The notes: generated from the letters alone by a model not told the origin. 64,000 nucleotides of DNA from Phytohabitans suffuscus (GCF_011764565.1 NZ_AP022871.1:6572320-6636319), one strand, 5' to 3'. Counted from the stretch's first letter, positions 17,029 through 25,843 are shown. Numbers and translations: made by a program.

Positions 17029-18462
17029 ATGTCTCGTCCGGTCCGGCCGGCGCATGCCGGGGCACTGCTCGCGACGATCTTCTCCGTCCAGTTCCTCGTC
17101 GCCCTCGACGTGGCGCTGCTGAACATCGCGTTGCCCGACATCCAGTCCGACCTGGACTTCACCGCCAACGGCCTGCAGTGGGTGGTGAGTGCGTACCTGC
17201 TGACCTTCGCCGGCTTCATGCTGCTGGGCGGGCGGCTCGGAGACCTGTGGGGCCGGCGCGGTGTGCTCACGGTCGGACTGATCGGTTTCTTCGCGTTCAG
17301 CCTGGCCGGAGCGCTGGCCACGAACGCCGCGGTCCTCGTCGCCGCGCGGGCCGGTCAGGGGATCGCCGGTGCGCTGCTCGCGCCGGCGACGCTCGCGCTG
17401 ATCGCGGCCCATTTCACCGAGGGTCCGTTGCGTGCCCGCGCGCTCGGTCTGTGGGGGGCGGCGGGAGCCGGTGGCGGTGCCGTCGGGGTGGTCCTCAGCG
17501 GGGTCCTCTCCGAGTACGTCGGGTGGCGTGCGGTGATGCTGGTCAACCTGCCCATCGCCGCTCTCGCCCTCGTGACGACCCGGCGCGGCGTCCCGCGCCG
17601 TGAGGGCCGGGATGAGCCGGTCCGGCTCGACGTCCCGGGGGCGATCCTGGTCACGCTCGGCATGGCCGGACTGATCCTCGGCGTCACCGCCGGCAGTGAG
17701 GACGGCTGGGCCGAGCCGCGCACGATCGGGACGTTCGCCGTGGCCGCCGCGCTGCTGGCCGCCTTCGTCGTCGTGGAGGCCCGGTCGAGGCGGCCGCTCA
17801 TGCCGCTGTATGTCCTCGGCATCCGCAGTGTGCTCGGCGCCAACGTGTTCGGTTTCATGCTCGCGGCCGCGCAACTGGCCAGCTTCTACTTCGTGTCCCT
17901 CTACGTCCAGCAGGTCTGGGGCACGTCGGCCCAGGTCGCCGGTCTGATGTTCGTTCCGTTCTGCGTCTTCGTCGTCGCCGGCATCCAGGTCGCCACCCGG
18001 CTGGACGCGGCGGTCGGCCCGCGGGTGACCCTGACCGTCCTCGGTCTGGTCGGCGCGGCCGGCCTGTTCTGGTTCTCCCGGATGGGCCCGGACGACAACT
18101 TCCTCACCGGAATGCTCGGCCCGTCCCTGCTCGGCGGGGCCGGCATCGGCGGCACCCTCGTGGTGCTCGGCCGGGCCGCAACCGCCGGTGTCGACCCACG
18201 GGACGCCGGCGTCGCGTCCGGTGTGCTCAACAGCTTCCGCCAACTCGGCGGCACCCTCGGCCTGGCGGTCCTGGTCAGCCTCGCCGCGGCCACCACACGG
18301 GGATCCGACGCGGCAAGCCCGGCCCTGGCCCTCGGCGAGGGCTACACGGCCGGACTCGCCGTCGCGGCAGCCCTGCTCTTCATCGGGGCGCTGCTCGGGT
18401 TCGCCCTCCTCGCCAGGCGGGAGCGTGCTCCGGAGGGGGCGCCCGCCAGCGTGATCAGCTGA
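17029..18462 (+). CDS. MFS drug exporter, 14-TM DHA2 (EmrB/QacA) type
   Basis: A 477-residue membrane exporter. It has the DHA2 signatures LDVALLNIALPDIQSDL in helix 1, GGRLGDLWGRRGVL as the cytoplasmic motif A, and the PAT motif variant LLAPATLALI. Hydrophobicity fits 14 segments. I prefer the ATG at 17029, since AAGGAG lies five bases upstream; the GTG three bases earlier is too close to it. A proton-driven efflux role for lipophilic drugs is inferred from the family. It is controlled by the divergent TetR gene through tandem operators. Confidence 0.9.
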   Translation: MSRPVRPAHAGALLATIFSVQFLVALDVALLNIALPDIQSDLDFTANGLQWVVSAYLLTFAGFMLLGGRLGDLWGRRGVLTVGLIGFFAFSLAGALATNAAVLVAARAGQGIAGALLAPATLALIAAHFTEGPLRARALGLWGAAGAGGGAVGVVLSGVLSEYVGWRAVMLVNLPIAALALVTTRRGVPRREGRDEPVRLDVPGAILVTLGMAGLILGVTAGSEDGWAEPRTIGTFAVAAALLAAFVVVEARSRRPLMPLYVLGIRSVLGANVFGFMLAAAQLASFYFVSLYVQQVWGTSAQVAGLMFVPFCVFVVAGIQVATRLDAAVGPRVTLTVLGLVGAAGLFWFSRMGPDDNFLTGMLGPSLLGGAGIGGTLVVLGRAATAGVDPRDAGVASGVLNSFRQLGGTLGLAVLVSLAAATTRGSDAASPALALGEGYTAGLAVAAALLFIGALLGFALLARRERAPEGAPASVIS

Positions 18463-18472
18463 TGGGACAGTG

Positions 18473-19146
18473 TCAGTCGGGTGACCTCCGCACGAGCAGG
18501 ATGTTGTCGGTGACCACGGCGGTCTGGCCACCCGGGCCGGTCGCCTCGCGTTGGGGACGGTCCGCGCGTTCCACCGTCCATGTGGGGGTGGGCAGGGCCA
18601 GTTCGTCGAACACTTCCTGTGGGGTGGGGTGGTGCTGGTCCGGGTCCTGGTTCCATGACCAGGGTGTGATGGAGCTGTGGTCGACGATCAGTAGTCGGCC
18701 GCCGGGTCGCAGGGCCTCTGCGGCCTGCCGCAGTACCTGTGCTCGGGCAGCGTGAAGGGTGTGTGGGGGTACTGCGCGGAGACGAGATGGAACGTGCCGG
18801 CGGGGAACGTTCGTGCGAGATTGTGCTGTTCGGCCGTCACGCGCTCACCTAGCCCTTCGGCCTGTGCCAGCGAACGTAGCTTCTCGACGGCGGTGGTCGC
18901 GATGTCCACCGCGGTGACGCGCCAGCCCTGGCGGGCGAGCCGCAGCGCGTCACCGCCGGCGCCGCACCCGAGGTCGAGGGCTTCGCCGGGCGGCAGCGGC
19001 TCAACGATCTCGATGAGTCGAGGGTTGACCCGGGATCCCCGGATCCCTGTGTTGTCGCGACGCTGGGAGTACATGTTCTCCCAGAACTGCGCCGGATCCT
19101 CGTCACCGGATGGACCGGCGGGAGCGGCATCCGACTGCTGGGTCAT
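18473..19146 (-). pseudogene. Class I SAM-dependent methyltransferase, one frameshift
   Basis: The N-terminal 140 codons encode a methyltransferase with the SAM motif GEALDLGCGAGGDALRLARQ and the acidic VTAVDIA. The frame breaks near the GGG at 18745-18747; on the minus strand the homologous continuation (VLRQAAEALRPGGRLLIVDH, later TAVVTDNILLVRRSPD) runs in another frame and stops at 18473. One extra base would restore a protein of about 225 residues. The break may be a sequencing error. The gene is convergent with the MFS exporter, leaving ten bases between the stops. A Zur-like box lies 50 bases upstream of its start. The methylation substrate is unknown. Confidence 0.75.
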
Positions 19147-19195
19147 GGGCTGGTCCTCTTCTCTCGCGCCGTGCGAGGGTAGCCTCGACGGCGTT

Positions 19196-19208
19196 AATGA
19201 AAATCATT
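19196..19208. promoter_or_regulatory. Zur-like operator
   Basis: AATGAAAATCATT is a perfect 5-3-5 palindrome and matches the core of actinobacterial Zur boxes (TGAAAATCATTTTCA-like). It lies 50 bases upstream of the minus-strand methyltransferase start and 84 bases from the plus-strand ABC gene start. Control of the methyltransferase by zinc is an inference. Confidence 0.45.
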
Positions 19209-19255
19209 CCGCTGAACCGTGCCTCCCGCGTCATTGGGGACAGGCATCCAAAATC

Positions 19256-19275
19256 AAGTTAGGCTATCCTAACTT
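19256..19275. promoter_or_regulatory. DtxR/IdeR-type iron box
   Basis: AAGTTAGG, CTAT, CCTAACTT form a palindrome with perfect 8-bp arms, close to the DtxR/IdeR consensus TTAGGTTAGCCTAACCTAA. It ends six bases before the AGGAGG of the ABC transporter fragment at 19292, so binding would block its transcription in iron-replete cells. Confidence 0.8.
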
Positions 19276-19291
19276 CGACTCAGGAGGGGTG

Positions 19292-19675
19292 ATGACCGCG
19301 ACGGTGAGCACTGAGCCCGAGTTGGCACCGACGGTGCGGGAGGAGGAGCCACCACCGACGGAGGAAGCCGCGAGGGCGGAGGCCCGCGCGTCGTCGCGGG
19401 CGCTGTCCGATCTGCTCGCGCCGGCACGGCCGTCGATTACCACTGGTGTGATTCTGCAGGTCTTCGGCTCGATCGCGACGATCGCTCCCTACGTCGCCAT
19501 TGCCGAGCTGGGAAAGACCTTTCTCGTCGACGGAGAGGGCGACCGGGCCCGGGTCTGGTGGATCTCCGCCGCCGTCGTCGTCGCACTGCTAGCCCGCACG
19601 CTGCTGAGCGGCGCGGCGCTGTCGGTGACGCACTTCGCCGACGCCCGCCTCCAGGGCATCATCCGCCCCGCCTGA
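19292..19675 (+). pseudogene. ABC transporter (siderophore type), N-terminal fragment
   Basis: A 127-codon frame starting at an ATG with AGGAGG upstream. After an acidic N-terminal tail it encodes the first membrane helices of an ABC exporter-fold protein (RALSDLLAPARPSITTGVIL, then ISAAVVVALLARTLLSGAAL and ADARLQGIIR). Family members are about 580-600 residues; here the sequence stops after the second helix, seven bases before the stop of the convergent P-type ATPase. The iron box immediately upstream shows it belonged to an iron-repressed siderophore transporter related to the pair at 22280-25764. Confidence 0.75.
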
Positions 19676-19681
19676 GCGGCG

Positions 19682-21685
19682 TCAGGTGTCCGGGTCGAGT
19701 TGCGGGGCGACGAGCTGGCGCTGGTTGGTGGCGTGTTGCCAGGCGGTGTTGCGGAGCAGGCGTAGGCCGTTGAGGCTGACGATGATGGTGGAGCCTTCGT
19801 GTCCGGCGACGCCGAGTGGTAGGGGCAGGGTGCCGGTGAGGTCCCAGGAGACCAGGACGGCGATAAAGGTGCCGGCGATGACCAGGTTGGCGATGACGAG
19901 GCGGCGGGCGAGGCTGATGAGGGTGGGCAGGGTGGCGAGTTCGTCGCGGGTGATGACGGCGTCGGCGGTGTCGAGCGCGAGGTCGGATCCGGAGCGGCCC
20001 ATGGCGATGCCGACGTGAGCGGCGGCGAGGGCGGGGGTGTCGTTGACGCCGTCGCCGACTAGGGCGACCCGCTCTCCGCGGGCGTGCAGGTTCCGGACGG
20101 CCGCGACTTTGTCCTGGGGCAGCAGGCCCGCGTGGACGTTGGTGATGCCGACCTCGGCGGCGAGGCGGGCGGCGGCGCGTGGGCTGTCGCCGGTCAGCAG
20201 GTGCGGTGTGGTGGCGGTCAGGGCGGTGAGTCGGGCCACGGTGTCGGCGGCGTCGGGGCGGACCTGGTCGGCCAGGCCGAGCACGCCGGCGGGTTCGCCG
20301 TCGATGCGTACGACGATCACCGTGCGACCGATCTTTTCCAGCTCTTCGACGGCCGTGCGGACGGCGTCGTCGCGCCCGCCTGACAGATCGGTGGGGCGGC
20401 CGACCTCGACCTGGCGGCCGTTGACTCGGGCGGCGACGCCGCGTCCGGGTGTGGAGGTGAACGCGTCGGTGGCCGGGATCGTGATGCCGGCGTGGTGGGC
20501 GGCGGTGACGACGGCGCGGGCGAGGGGTTGCTCGGACGGGTGCTCCACGCGGCGGCCAGGGCGTGCAGTTCGCGGTCGTCGATCGCGGCGGCCGGAAGGG
20601 GTCGGACGTCGGTCAGGTGCGGGATGCCGGTGGTGAGGGTGCCGGTCTTGTCGAAAGCGATGCGGGTGGCGGTGGCGAGTTGTCCCATCACGACGGCGGA
20701 TTTCACCAGCACACCGTGCCGGCCGGCGTTGGCGATCGCGGACAGCGGCGGCGGCATCGTGGCCAGTACCACCGCGCACGGCGATGCGACGATCATGAAG
20801 GTCATCGCCCGCAGTAGCGTCGATTCCAGGTCCGCGCCGAACAGCAGGGGGATGACGAACAGGGCGATCGTGGCGGCGACCATGGCGACTGAGTACCGCT
20901 GCTCGACCTTTTCGATGAACAGTTGGACCCGGGCTTTGGTCGCGCTGGCTTCGGCGACCATCGCGGCGATCCGGGCGATGAACGTGTCGGCGGCCGGGCG
21001 GGTGACCCGCACGTGCAGCGCCCCGGTGCCGTTGAGCGTGCCGGCGAAGACCTCGTCCCCGGCCGTCTTCGGCACCGGCAGCGGCTCGCCGGTGATGGTG
21101 GCCTGGTCGACTTCGCTGGCGCCGTCGACCACCACGCCGTCGCCGCCGATCCGCTCCCCGGGGCGGACCAGAATGGTGTTCCCGACGCGCAGGGCGGCGG
21201 CCTCGACGGTTTCCTCGCCGGTGATGGTGAGGCGGGTGGTGGTTTCCGGGGCCCAGGTCGAGCAGGCCGCGGACCGAGTCCTCGGTGCGTTTGGTGGCGA
21301 TCGCTTCCAACGCGCCGGACGTGGCGAAGATGACGATGAGCAGGGCGCCGTCGAGAACCTGCCCGATCGATGCCGCGCCGACTGCGGCCAGGACCATGAG
21401 CAGGTCGACGTCGAGCCTGCGGTCCCGCAACGCCCGCAAGCCCGCCCAGCCCGGCTCCCACCCGCCGGCCGCGTAGCAGGCCAGGTACAGCGACCACCAC
21501 AACCAGTCGGGACCGCCAGCGACGTGGGCCAGCAGGCCGAGCAGGAACAGGCCGGTCGCGGCGGCGGCCCACCGGACCTGCGGCAGCGCCCAGATACTCG
21601 TGCGGCGCGGCCCACGCGGTGCGGAGCCAGCCGGGCGTGTGGCTGCCGATGACGCTTCCAGGCTCGTCTTCACCCGTGGCATCAT
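19682..21685 (-). CDS. P1B-4-type heavy-metal ATPase (CtpD/CtpJ-like), central part frameshifted
   Basis: Membrane ATPase expected to export Co, Ni or Fe(II). The P1B-4 hallmarks are present: the SPC motif in helix 6 (IVASPCAVVLATMPPPLSA), TITGE, the phosphorylation motif FDKTGTLT, GDGVNDTPALAAAHVGIAMG, and the C-terminal HEGS(T) motif. The first two thirds of these lie in one frame and the rest in another. A +1 near 21252-21254 (CCC on the plus strand) and a -1 near 20547-20549 cancel, so a continuous frame exists but about 235 codons in the middle read as nonsense. Removing both gives a normal protein. I prefer the start at 21685 or 21682, since the upstream in-frame ATG at 21733 would place the operator inside the gene. 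Confidence 0.75.
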   Translation of the reverse strand: MMPRVKTSLEASSAATRPAGSAPRGPRRTSIWALPQVRWAAAATGLFLLGLLAHVAGGPDWLWWSLYLACYAAGGWEPGWAGLRALRDRRLDVDLLMVLAAVGAASIGQVLDGALLIVIFATSGALEAIATKRTEDSVRGLLDLGPGNHHPPHHHRRGNRRGRRPARREHHSGPPRGADRRRRRGGRRRQRSRPGHHHRRAAAGAEDGRGRGLRRHAQRHRGAARAGHPPGRRHVHRPDRRDGRRSQRDQSPGPTVHRKGRAAVLSRHGRRHDRPVRHPPAVRRGPGIDATAGDDLHDRRIAVRGGTGHDAAAAVRDRQRRPARCAGEIRRRDGTTRHRHPHRFRQDRHPHHRHPAPDRRPTPSGRRDRRPRTARPGRRVEHPSEQPLARAVVTAAHHAGITIPATDAFTSTPGRGVAARVNGRQVEVGRPTDLSGGRDDAVRTAVEELEKIGRTVIVVRIDGEPAGVLGLADQVRPDAADTVARLTALTATTPHLLTGDSPRAAARLAAEVGITNVHAGLLPQDKVAAVRNLHARGERVALVGDGVNDTPALAAAHVGIAMGRSGSDLALDTADAVITRDELATLPTLISLARRLVIANLVIAGTFIAVLVSWDLTGTLPLPLGVAGHEGSTIIVSLNGLRLLRNTAWQHATNQRQLVAPQLDPDT

Positions 21686-21705
21686 ATCTGCACAGTAATG
21701 CAGAT
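21686..21705. promoter_or_regulatory. ArsR/SmtB-type operator of the metal-efflux pair
   Basis: ATCTGCA-CAGTAA-TGCAGAT, a perfect palindrome with 7-bp arms, sits directly upstream of the ATPase start and 33 bases before the regulator start. This is the expected site for the metal-released repressor encoded at 21739. Confidence 0.7.
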
Positions 21706-21738
21706 AAGCAGGTAATCGAGTAGGGGTATGCATCCGGG

Positions 21739-22140
21739 ATGCACACGTCGCTGCCGGACTTCGACATGCCCAACGACGAGCAGGTGCACCTGGCGGCCGA
21801 GACGTTTCGCCTGCTGGCCGACCCGACCCGGATCAAGGTGCTGTGGGCGCTGCTACAAGGCGAGTCCTCTGTCGCCTGCCTCGCCGAGTTCGCCGGCGCC
21901 GCCGCGACCGCCGTCAGCCAGCACCTGGCCAAGCTCAGGCTCGCCGGACTGGTGAAAGGCCGCCGCGAAGGAACCTTCGTCTACTACACCGCCGCCGACG
22001 AACACGTCTGCGGCCTGCTCCGGCAAGCCCTGTTCCACGCCGACCACCTCGACCGCGACCTACCGCACGCACCCGCGCACCCGACGACCTCGCCCACCGG
22101 CACAACCCACCACGCGCACGACAGCAGAGGCCCCGCATAG
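21739..22140 (+). CDS. ArsR/SmtB-family metal sensor, NmtR/CzrA-like alpha-5 site
   Basis: A 133-residue repressor with the ArsR winged helix (RLLADPTRIKVLWALLQGES, recognition helix ATAVSQHLAKLRLAGLV). Helix 5 carries Asp87, His89, His100 and His103. The spacing is identical to the Zn/Ni/Co alpha-5 site of CzrA (D84, H86, H97, H100) and NmtR (D91, H93, H104, H107). The C-terminal tail adds further histidines (HAPAHPT, TTHHAHD), as in the Ni/Co sensor NmtR. It is divergent from the P1B-4 ATPase with a palindromic operator between them, so metal binding should release the repressor and induce efflux. Confidence 0.9.
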   Translation: MHTSLPDFDMPNDEQVHLAAETFRLLADPTRIKVLWALLQGESSVACLAEFAGAAATAVSQHLAKLRLAGLVKGRREGTFVYYTAADEHVCGLLRQALFHADHLDRDLPHAPAHPTTSPTGTTHHAHDSRGPA

Positions 22141-22279
22141 CCCGCCTGCCGCTCGACGTTACCGGCGGCGAACGTCTTCGGTGTCGGGGTTCGCCGGTTC
22201 CCGGACGGTGACTCCGGCCGGGTACACCTGGTCTTCGAACGCCTCGGTCCGGGCCGACCGCCAGCGGCCGGCGGTGCCG

Positions 22280-24010
22280 TCAGCGCCGGGTGAGCTGCCA
22301 TCCGGTCGCGTCGACGCGTTCGCGCCAGTAGCGGGCGTACGGCCCCGTGGCGGCGAGGAGCTCGGTGTGGGTGCCGGCCTCCTCGATGCCGCCGTGGTCG
22401 TTGAGCATGATGATCTGGTCGGCGGTCATGATCGTTTGGAGCCGGTGTGCGACGACGATGACGGTACGGTCGGCGCGGATGGCGTCGAGGGTGTCGCCGA
22501 TGGCGATCTCGTTGCCGATGTCGAGTGCCGCGGTGGCCTCGTCGAGCAGGATGATCGGCGCGTCCTTGAGCAGCGCGCGGGCGATGGAGACCCGCTGCCG
22601 CTCGCCGCCGGAGAGGTTGGAGCCGCCCTCGCCGACCCGGGCGTCCCAGCCGCCGGGCAGCCGTGCGGCGATCTCGTCGACCCGGGCGCGGGTGGCCGCG
22701 GCGATGACGTCCTTGCGGCTCAGGTCGGGGTTGCCGATCCAGACGTTGTTGAGGATGGTGTCGTCGAAGAGGTACACGTCCTGGAAGACTGGGGCGACCG
22801 CGGCCTCGACCACGGCGGTGCCAAGCTCGGGCACGGGTATGCCGCCGACGGCGACGGTGCCGGCTTCCGGGTCGTAGAACCGGGCGATGAGCTTGACGAT
22901 GGTCGTCTTGCCCGAGCCGGACGGCCCGACGATCGCCGTCATCGTGCCGGTCGGTGCCGTGAACGACAGCTGCCGCAGCACGGCGGGGCCGCCGTAGCCG
23001 AACGTGACGCCGTCGAAGGTGACGCCCCAGTCCTTCGGGGTCGCCGGCCGGTCGGGCTCCGGCAGGGGAGTGAGGTTGTAGAGGTCGTCGAACTGGTTGA
23101 GCGTGGTCTTGGCGATGGCGACGCCGCCGCCGAGGGCGCCGGAGTTGGCGATCGGCTCGGTGAACCGCACGCCGAGCACCAGCAGCGCGATGAGCGTGGC
23201 CGGCTCGAGCGAGCCGCCGACGGCGAGGTAGGCGCCGAGCACGATCACGACGGTCAGGGCGAGCTGCACGAAGGCGGCGAAGGCGGCGATGCCGGCCCCG
23301 CCGGTGATGAGCAGGCCGCGGTAGGCGCGGTGCTGGCGTTGCAGCGCGTTCTCGACGAGATGGTCGGCGATGGAGTTGTCGCCAGCGGTCCGCAGCGCGG
23401 GCTGGACCCGGGCGAACTCGATGACCCGGTTGGAGGCGTCGGCGATCGCCGCCGAATGCTCGGCGTCGTCGCGTCCCATCCCGGTACTCAGCCACCGGAA
23501 CGCGAACCACAGCACGGGGACGGTGGCGGTCATCGCCAGCGCGAGGCGCCAGTCGAGGAAGAACATGCCGACCAGCACCGTGGCCGGAGTGACGAGGCCG
23601 GTGATGATGAGCCGCACGATCGCGTACGGGGTGGTGGAGACGAACATCGCGCCGTGCGTGGCGATGCCGGTGATCAGGCCGGACCGGTCGACGCCGAACC
23701 ACGCGATCGGCAGCTCCACGAGCCGGTCGCCGAGTCGTCGCAGCAGCGAGTCGAGCACGGCGGTGCTCGCTTTCGTCCCGAACTGGCTGGCGAACCAGAA
23801 CGCCACCGCGTACCCGGCGCCGACCGCGGTGAGGGCGATCAGCCAGGAGCGGACCGCCGTCATGTCGCCCAGGAACAGGGCCCGCAGCAGCGGCACGAGC
23901 AGGAGGAACGCGACACCCTGGAGCACCGCGGTGGCCACGATGAACGCCAGCTCGGTGACGAGCAGGCGCCGGGCCCGCGGCGAGGAGTAGTGCAGCAGGC
24001 GGCGGATCAT
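22280..24010 (-). CDS. ABC exporter-fold transporter subunit, IrtB/YbtQ-like siderophore importer
   Basis: A 576-residue half-transporter: six-helix membrane domain (residues 1-310) and ATPase domain with Walker A IVGPSGSGKTTIVKL, signature LSGGERQRVSIARALL and Walker B IILLDEATAALD. It overlaps the partner gene at 24007 by four bases (ATGA), so the two form a heterodimer, as in mycobacterial IrtAB and yersinial YbtPQ, which import ferric siderophores despite the exporter fold. An iron box lies upstream of the operon. No siderophore biosynthesis genes are in the window. Confidence 0.85.
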   Translation of the reverse strand: MIRRLLHYSSPRARRLLVTELAFIVATAVLQGVAFLLLVPLLRALFLGDMTAVRSWLIALTAVGAGYAVAFWFASQFGTKASTAVLDSLLRRLGDRLVELPIAWFGVDRSGLITGIATHGAMFVSTTPYAIVRLIITGLVTPATVLVGMFFLDWRLALAMTATVPVLWFAFRWLSTGMGRDDAEHSAAIADASNRVIEFARVQPALRTAGDNSIADHLVENALQRQHRAYRGLLITGGAGIAAFAAFVQLALTVVIVLGAYLAVGGSLEPATLIALLVLGVRFTEPIANSGALGGGVAIAKTTLNQFDDLYNLTPLPEPDRPATPKDWGVTFDGVTFGYGGPAVLRQLSFTAPTGTMTAIVGPSGSGKTTIVKLIARFYDPEAGTVAVGGIPVPELGTAVVEAAVAPVFQDVYLFDDTILNNVWIGNPDLSRKDVIAAATRARVDEIAARLPGGWDARVGEGGSNLSGGERQRVSIARALLKDAPIILLDEATAALDIGNEIAIGDTLDAIRADRTVIVVAHRLQTIMTADQIIMLNDHGGIEEAGTHTELLAATGPYARYWRERVDATGWQLTRR

Positions 24011-25764
24011 CCGTGAACCCCTTCCGGGCGGGAGCGTGCGTGGTTCGCCTGGTAGTCGGCCCACATCCGGGCGAACCGCCCGCCGGCCGCGACCAGTTCG
24101 GTGTGGCTGCCGCGCTCGACGCCCCGCCCGCCGTCGAGGACGAGGATCTGGTCGACGCCGACGATCGTGTGCAGCCGGTGGGCGATCACCAGCACGGTGC
24201 GTTCGGCGGCGAGCGCGCTCAGGGCGGCCTGGATCGCGGCCTCGGAGTCCGGGTCGGCGAACGCGGTCGCCTCGTCGAGGACCAGGATCGGCGGGTCGGC
24301 CAGCAGGGCACGAGCGATCGTCACCCGCTGCGCCTCGCCGCCGGAGAGGTTCGCGTCGTCGCCGACGACGGCGTCGTAGCCGCGGTCGAAGCGCAGGATC
24401 CGGTCGTGGATCTGCGCCGCCCGCGCCGCGCGCTCGACCTCGTCGTCGGTCGCGTCCGGCCGGCTCAGGCGGATGTTGTCGCGCAGGCTGGTGCGCAGCA
24501 GCTGCACGTCCTGGAAGACGAAGCCGACCGACCGGTACAGCTCCGGCGATGAGATCTCGCGGACATCGGCGTCGCCGATCGACACCCGCCCTTGCGACAC
24601 GTCGTAGAAGCGGGGCACGAGCTTGGCCAATGTGGACTTGCCGGAGCCGGAGGCGCCCACCAAGGCGGTGACGGTGCCGGGCCGGCATGCCACGGCGATG
24701 TCGTGCAGCACGCGGTGCTCTTCGTCGTAGCCGAAGGAGACGTCCTCGACGTCGACGTCGTGACCGGCCGGGACGCGCGGCGAGGCGGCCTGGGGGACCG
24801 GTGGGAGGGCGAGGAAACCGGCCAGGGACTGCTGGGCCTTCGTGGCGTTGCGCAGGAACTGCCCCGAGGTGCCGAGCTTCACGACGGGACCGGTCAGGCC
24901 CAGGCCGAGCAGCAGGCCGGGCAGGACGTCGATCGGCTCCGCCGTGCCGGCGCTGACGAGCCAGGCGCCGACCGCGACGAGATAGACGAGGACGACCACC
25001 GGTGAGGTGACCATCTCGACGACGCTGAACCAGGCCGCGCTGTCCCGGGTCCACTGCCCGATGAAGTGGACGTAGTCCCGGGTCTCGTCGCGGTACCGCC
25101 GGTGGCTGCGGCCGAGCTGCCCGAACCGCTTGACCACGGCGATGCCGTGGACGAACTCCACGGTCGCCCCGGACAGCCGCTCGATCGCCGACTCGTACTG
25201 CCGGTACTTCTCGACGCCGCCGCGCATCATCAGCACGTACAGCACCATGGCGAAGACGAGGGGCAGCAGCGCGGCGAGGGCGAGCTGCCACTGCACGGTG
25301 AACAGGTAGACGGTGCAGATCACCGGCACCGCGATCGCCGTGACGACGTCCTGGATCGCGTGGGCGACCAGCTGGTGCAGCGCGGTCACGTCGTTTTCGA
25401 CCAGCTTGCGCACCGTGCCGGAGGTGCGGGTGTCGAACCACCCGAGGGGCAGGCGCTGCAGGTGGCGGACGATTCGCTGCCGCAGGCTCAGCTGCAGGCG
25501 GGCGTCGACCAGGTGGGCGACCATGGCCGAGGTGAACGCCGCAGCGAACCCGACGAACAGCGCCGCCACGGCGATGACCACGATCGCCCAGACGCGGCGC
25601 TCGTCGACGGCGCCGCCGTCGAGGGCGGGCAGCAGCGTCCGGGCGAGCTCGACCACCGCGACGAACGGGACGACGCCGGTGACGGCGCCGAGCAGGCTCA
25701 GCCCGACGATGCCGGCCAGGCTGCTCCGCACGGGCGCGAAGAAATCCTCGGCCCTGTCGCTCAT
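24007..25764 (-). CDS. ABC exporter-fold transporter subunit, IrtA/YbtP-like siderophore importer
   Basis: A 585-residue half-transporter, first gene of the operon. The membrane domain spans about residues 20-310, followed by an ATPase domain with Walker A LVGASGSGKSTLAKL, signature LSGGEAQRVTIARALL and Walker B ILVLDEATAFAD. Unlike mycobacterial IrtA it has no N-terminal siderophore-interacting flavin domain, so it is closer to YbtP in layout. I chose the ATG at 25764 (GAGGAAA just upstream); the open frame continues further but without an SD. The iron box at 25828-25843 is 64 bases upstream. Confidence 0.85.
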   Translation of the reverse strand: MSDRAEDFFAPVRSSLAGIVGLSLLGAVTGVVPFVAVVELARTLLPALDGGAVDERRVWAIVVIAVAALFVGFAAAFTSAMVAHLVDARLQLSLRQRIVRHLQRLPLGWFDTRTSGTVRKLVENDVTALHQLVAHAIQDVVTAIAVPVICTVYLFTVQWQLALAALLPLVFAMVLYVLMMRGGVEKYRQYESAIERLSGATVEFVHGIAVVKRFGQLGRSHRRYRDETRDYVHFIGQWTRDSAAWFSVVEMVTSPVVVLVYLVAVGAWLVSAGTAEPIDVLPGLLLGLGLTGPVVKLGTSGQFLRNATKAQQSLAGFLALPPVPQAASPRVPAGHDVDVEDVSFGYDEEHRVLHDIAVACRPGTVTALVGASGSGKSTLAKLVPRFYDVSQGRVSIGDADVREISSPELYRSVGFVFQDVQLLRTSLRDNIRLSRPDATDDEVERAARAAQIHDRILRFDRGYDAVVGDDANLSGGEAQRVTIARALLADPPILVLDEATAFADPDSEAAIQAALSALAAERTVLVIAHRLHTIVGVDQILVLDGGRGVERGSHTELVAAGGRFARMWADYQANHARSRPEGVHG

Positions 25765-25827
25765 GAGTTTCCTCGTTTCTCGTCCGGCGTAGGGGTGAAC
25801 CAGTGCCCAGAACACTGTTCTAATGGA

Positions 25828-25843
25828 GTAAGGCCTACCTTAC
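25828..25843. promoter_or_regulatory. DtxR/IdeR-type iron box upstream of the ABC pair
   Basis: GTAAGG-CCTA-CCTTAC is a palindrome with perfect 6-bp arms matching the core of the DtxR/IdeR consensus. It lies in the divergent region between the ABC operon (start 25764, minus) and the TetR gene (start 25911, plus). Confidence 0.75.

Noticed and set aside
16804..18531. 575-codon open frame on the minus strand across the MFS exporter
   Set aside because: Its translation is Glu/Gln/Arg-rich antisense of a clear transporter gene and has no start signal or domain.
21686..21705. Reading the ArsR-site palindrome as a fourth Nur box
   Set aside because: Its TGCA half-sites are separated by six bases instead of the seven required by the Nur layout, and it lies at an ArsR-controlled promoter.
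21686..21733. Upstream ATG (21733) as start of the P-type ATPase
   Set aside because: It would place the palindromic operator inside the coding sequence and adds residues unlike the family; the ATG at 21685 or 21682 fits better.
22181..24016. 611-codon open frame on the plus strand across the IrtB-like gene
   Set aside because: Antisense shadow of an ABC gene with Walker motifs on the minus strand.
22280..25441. A single 1053-codon minus-strand protein spanning both ABC genes
   Set aside because: Only the last 576 codons have ABC homology in this frame; the rest is an out-of-frame reading of the partner gene, which has its own correct frame and a 4-base overlap.
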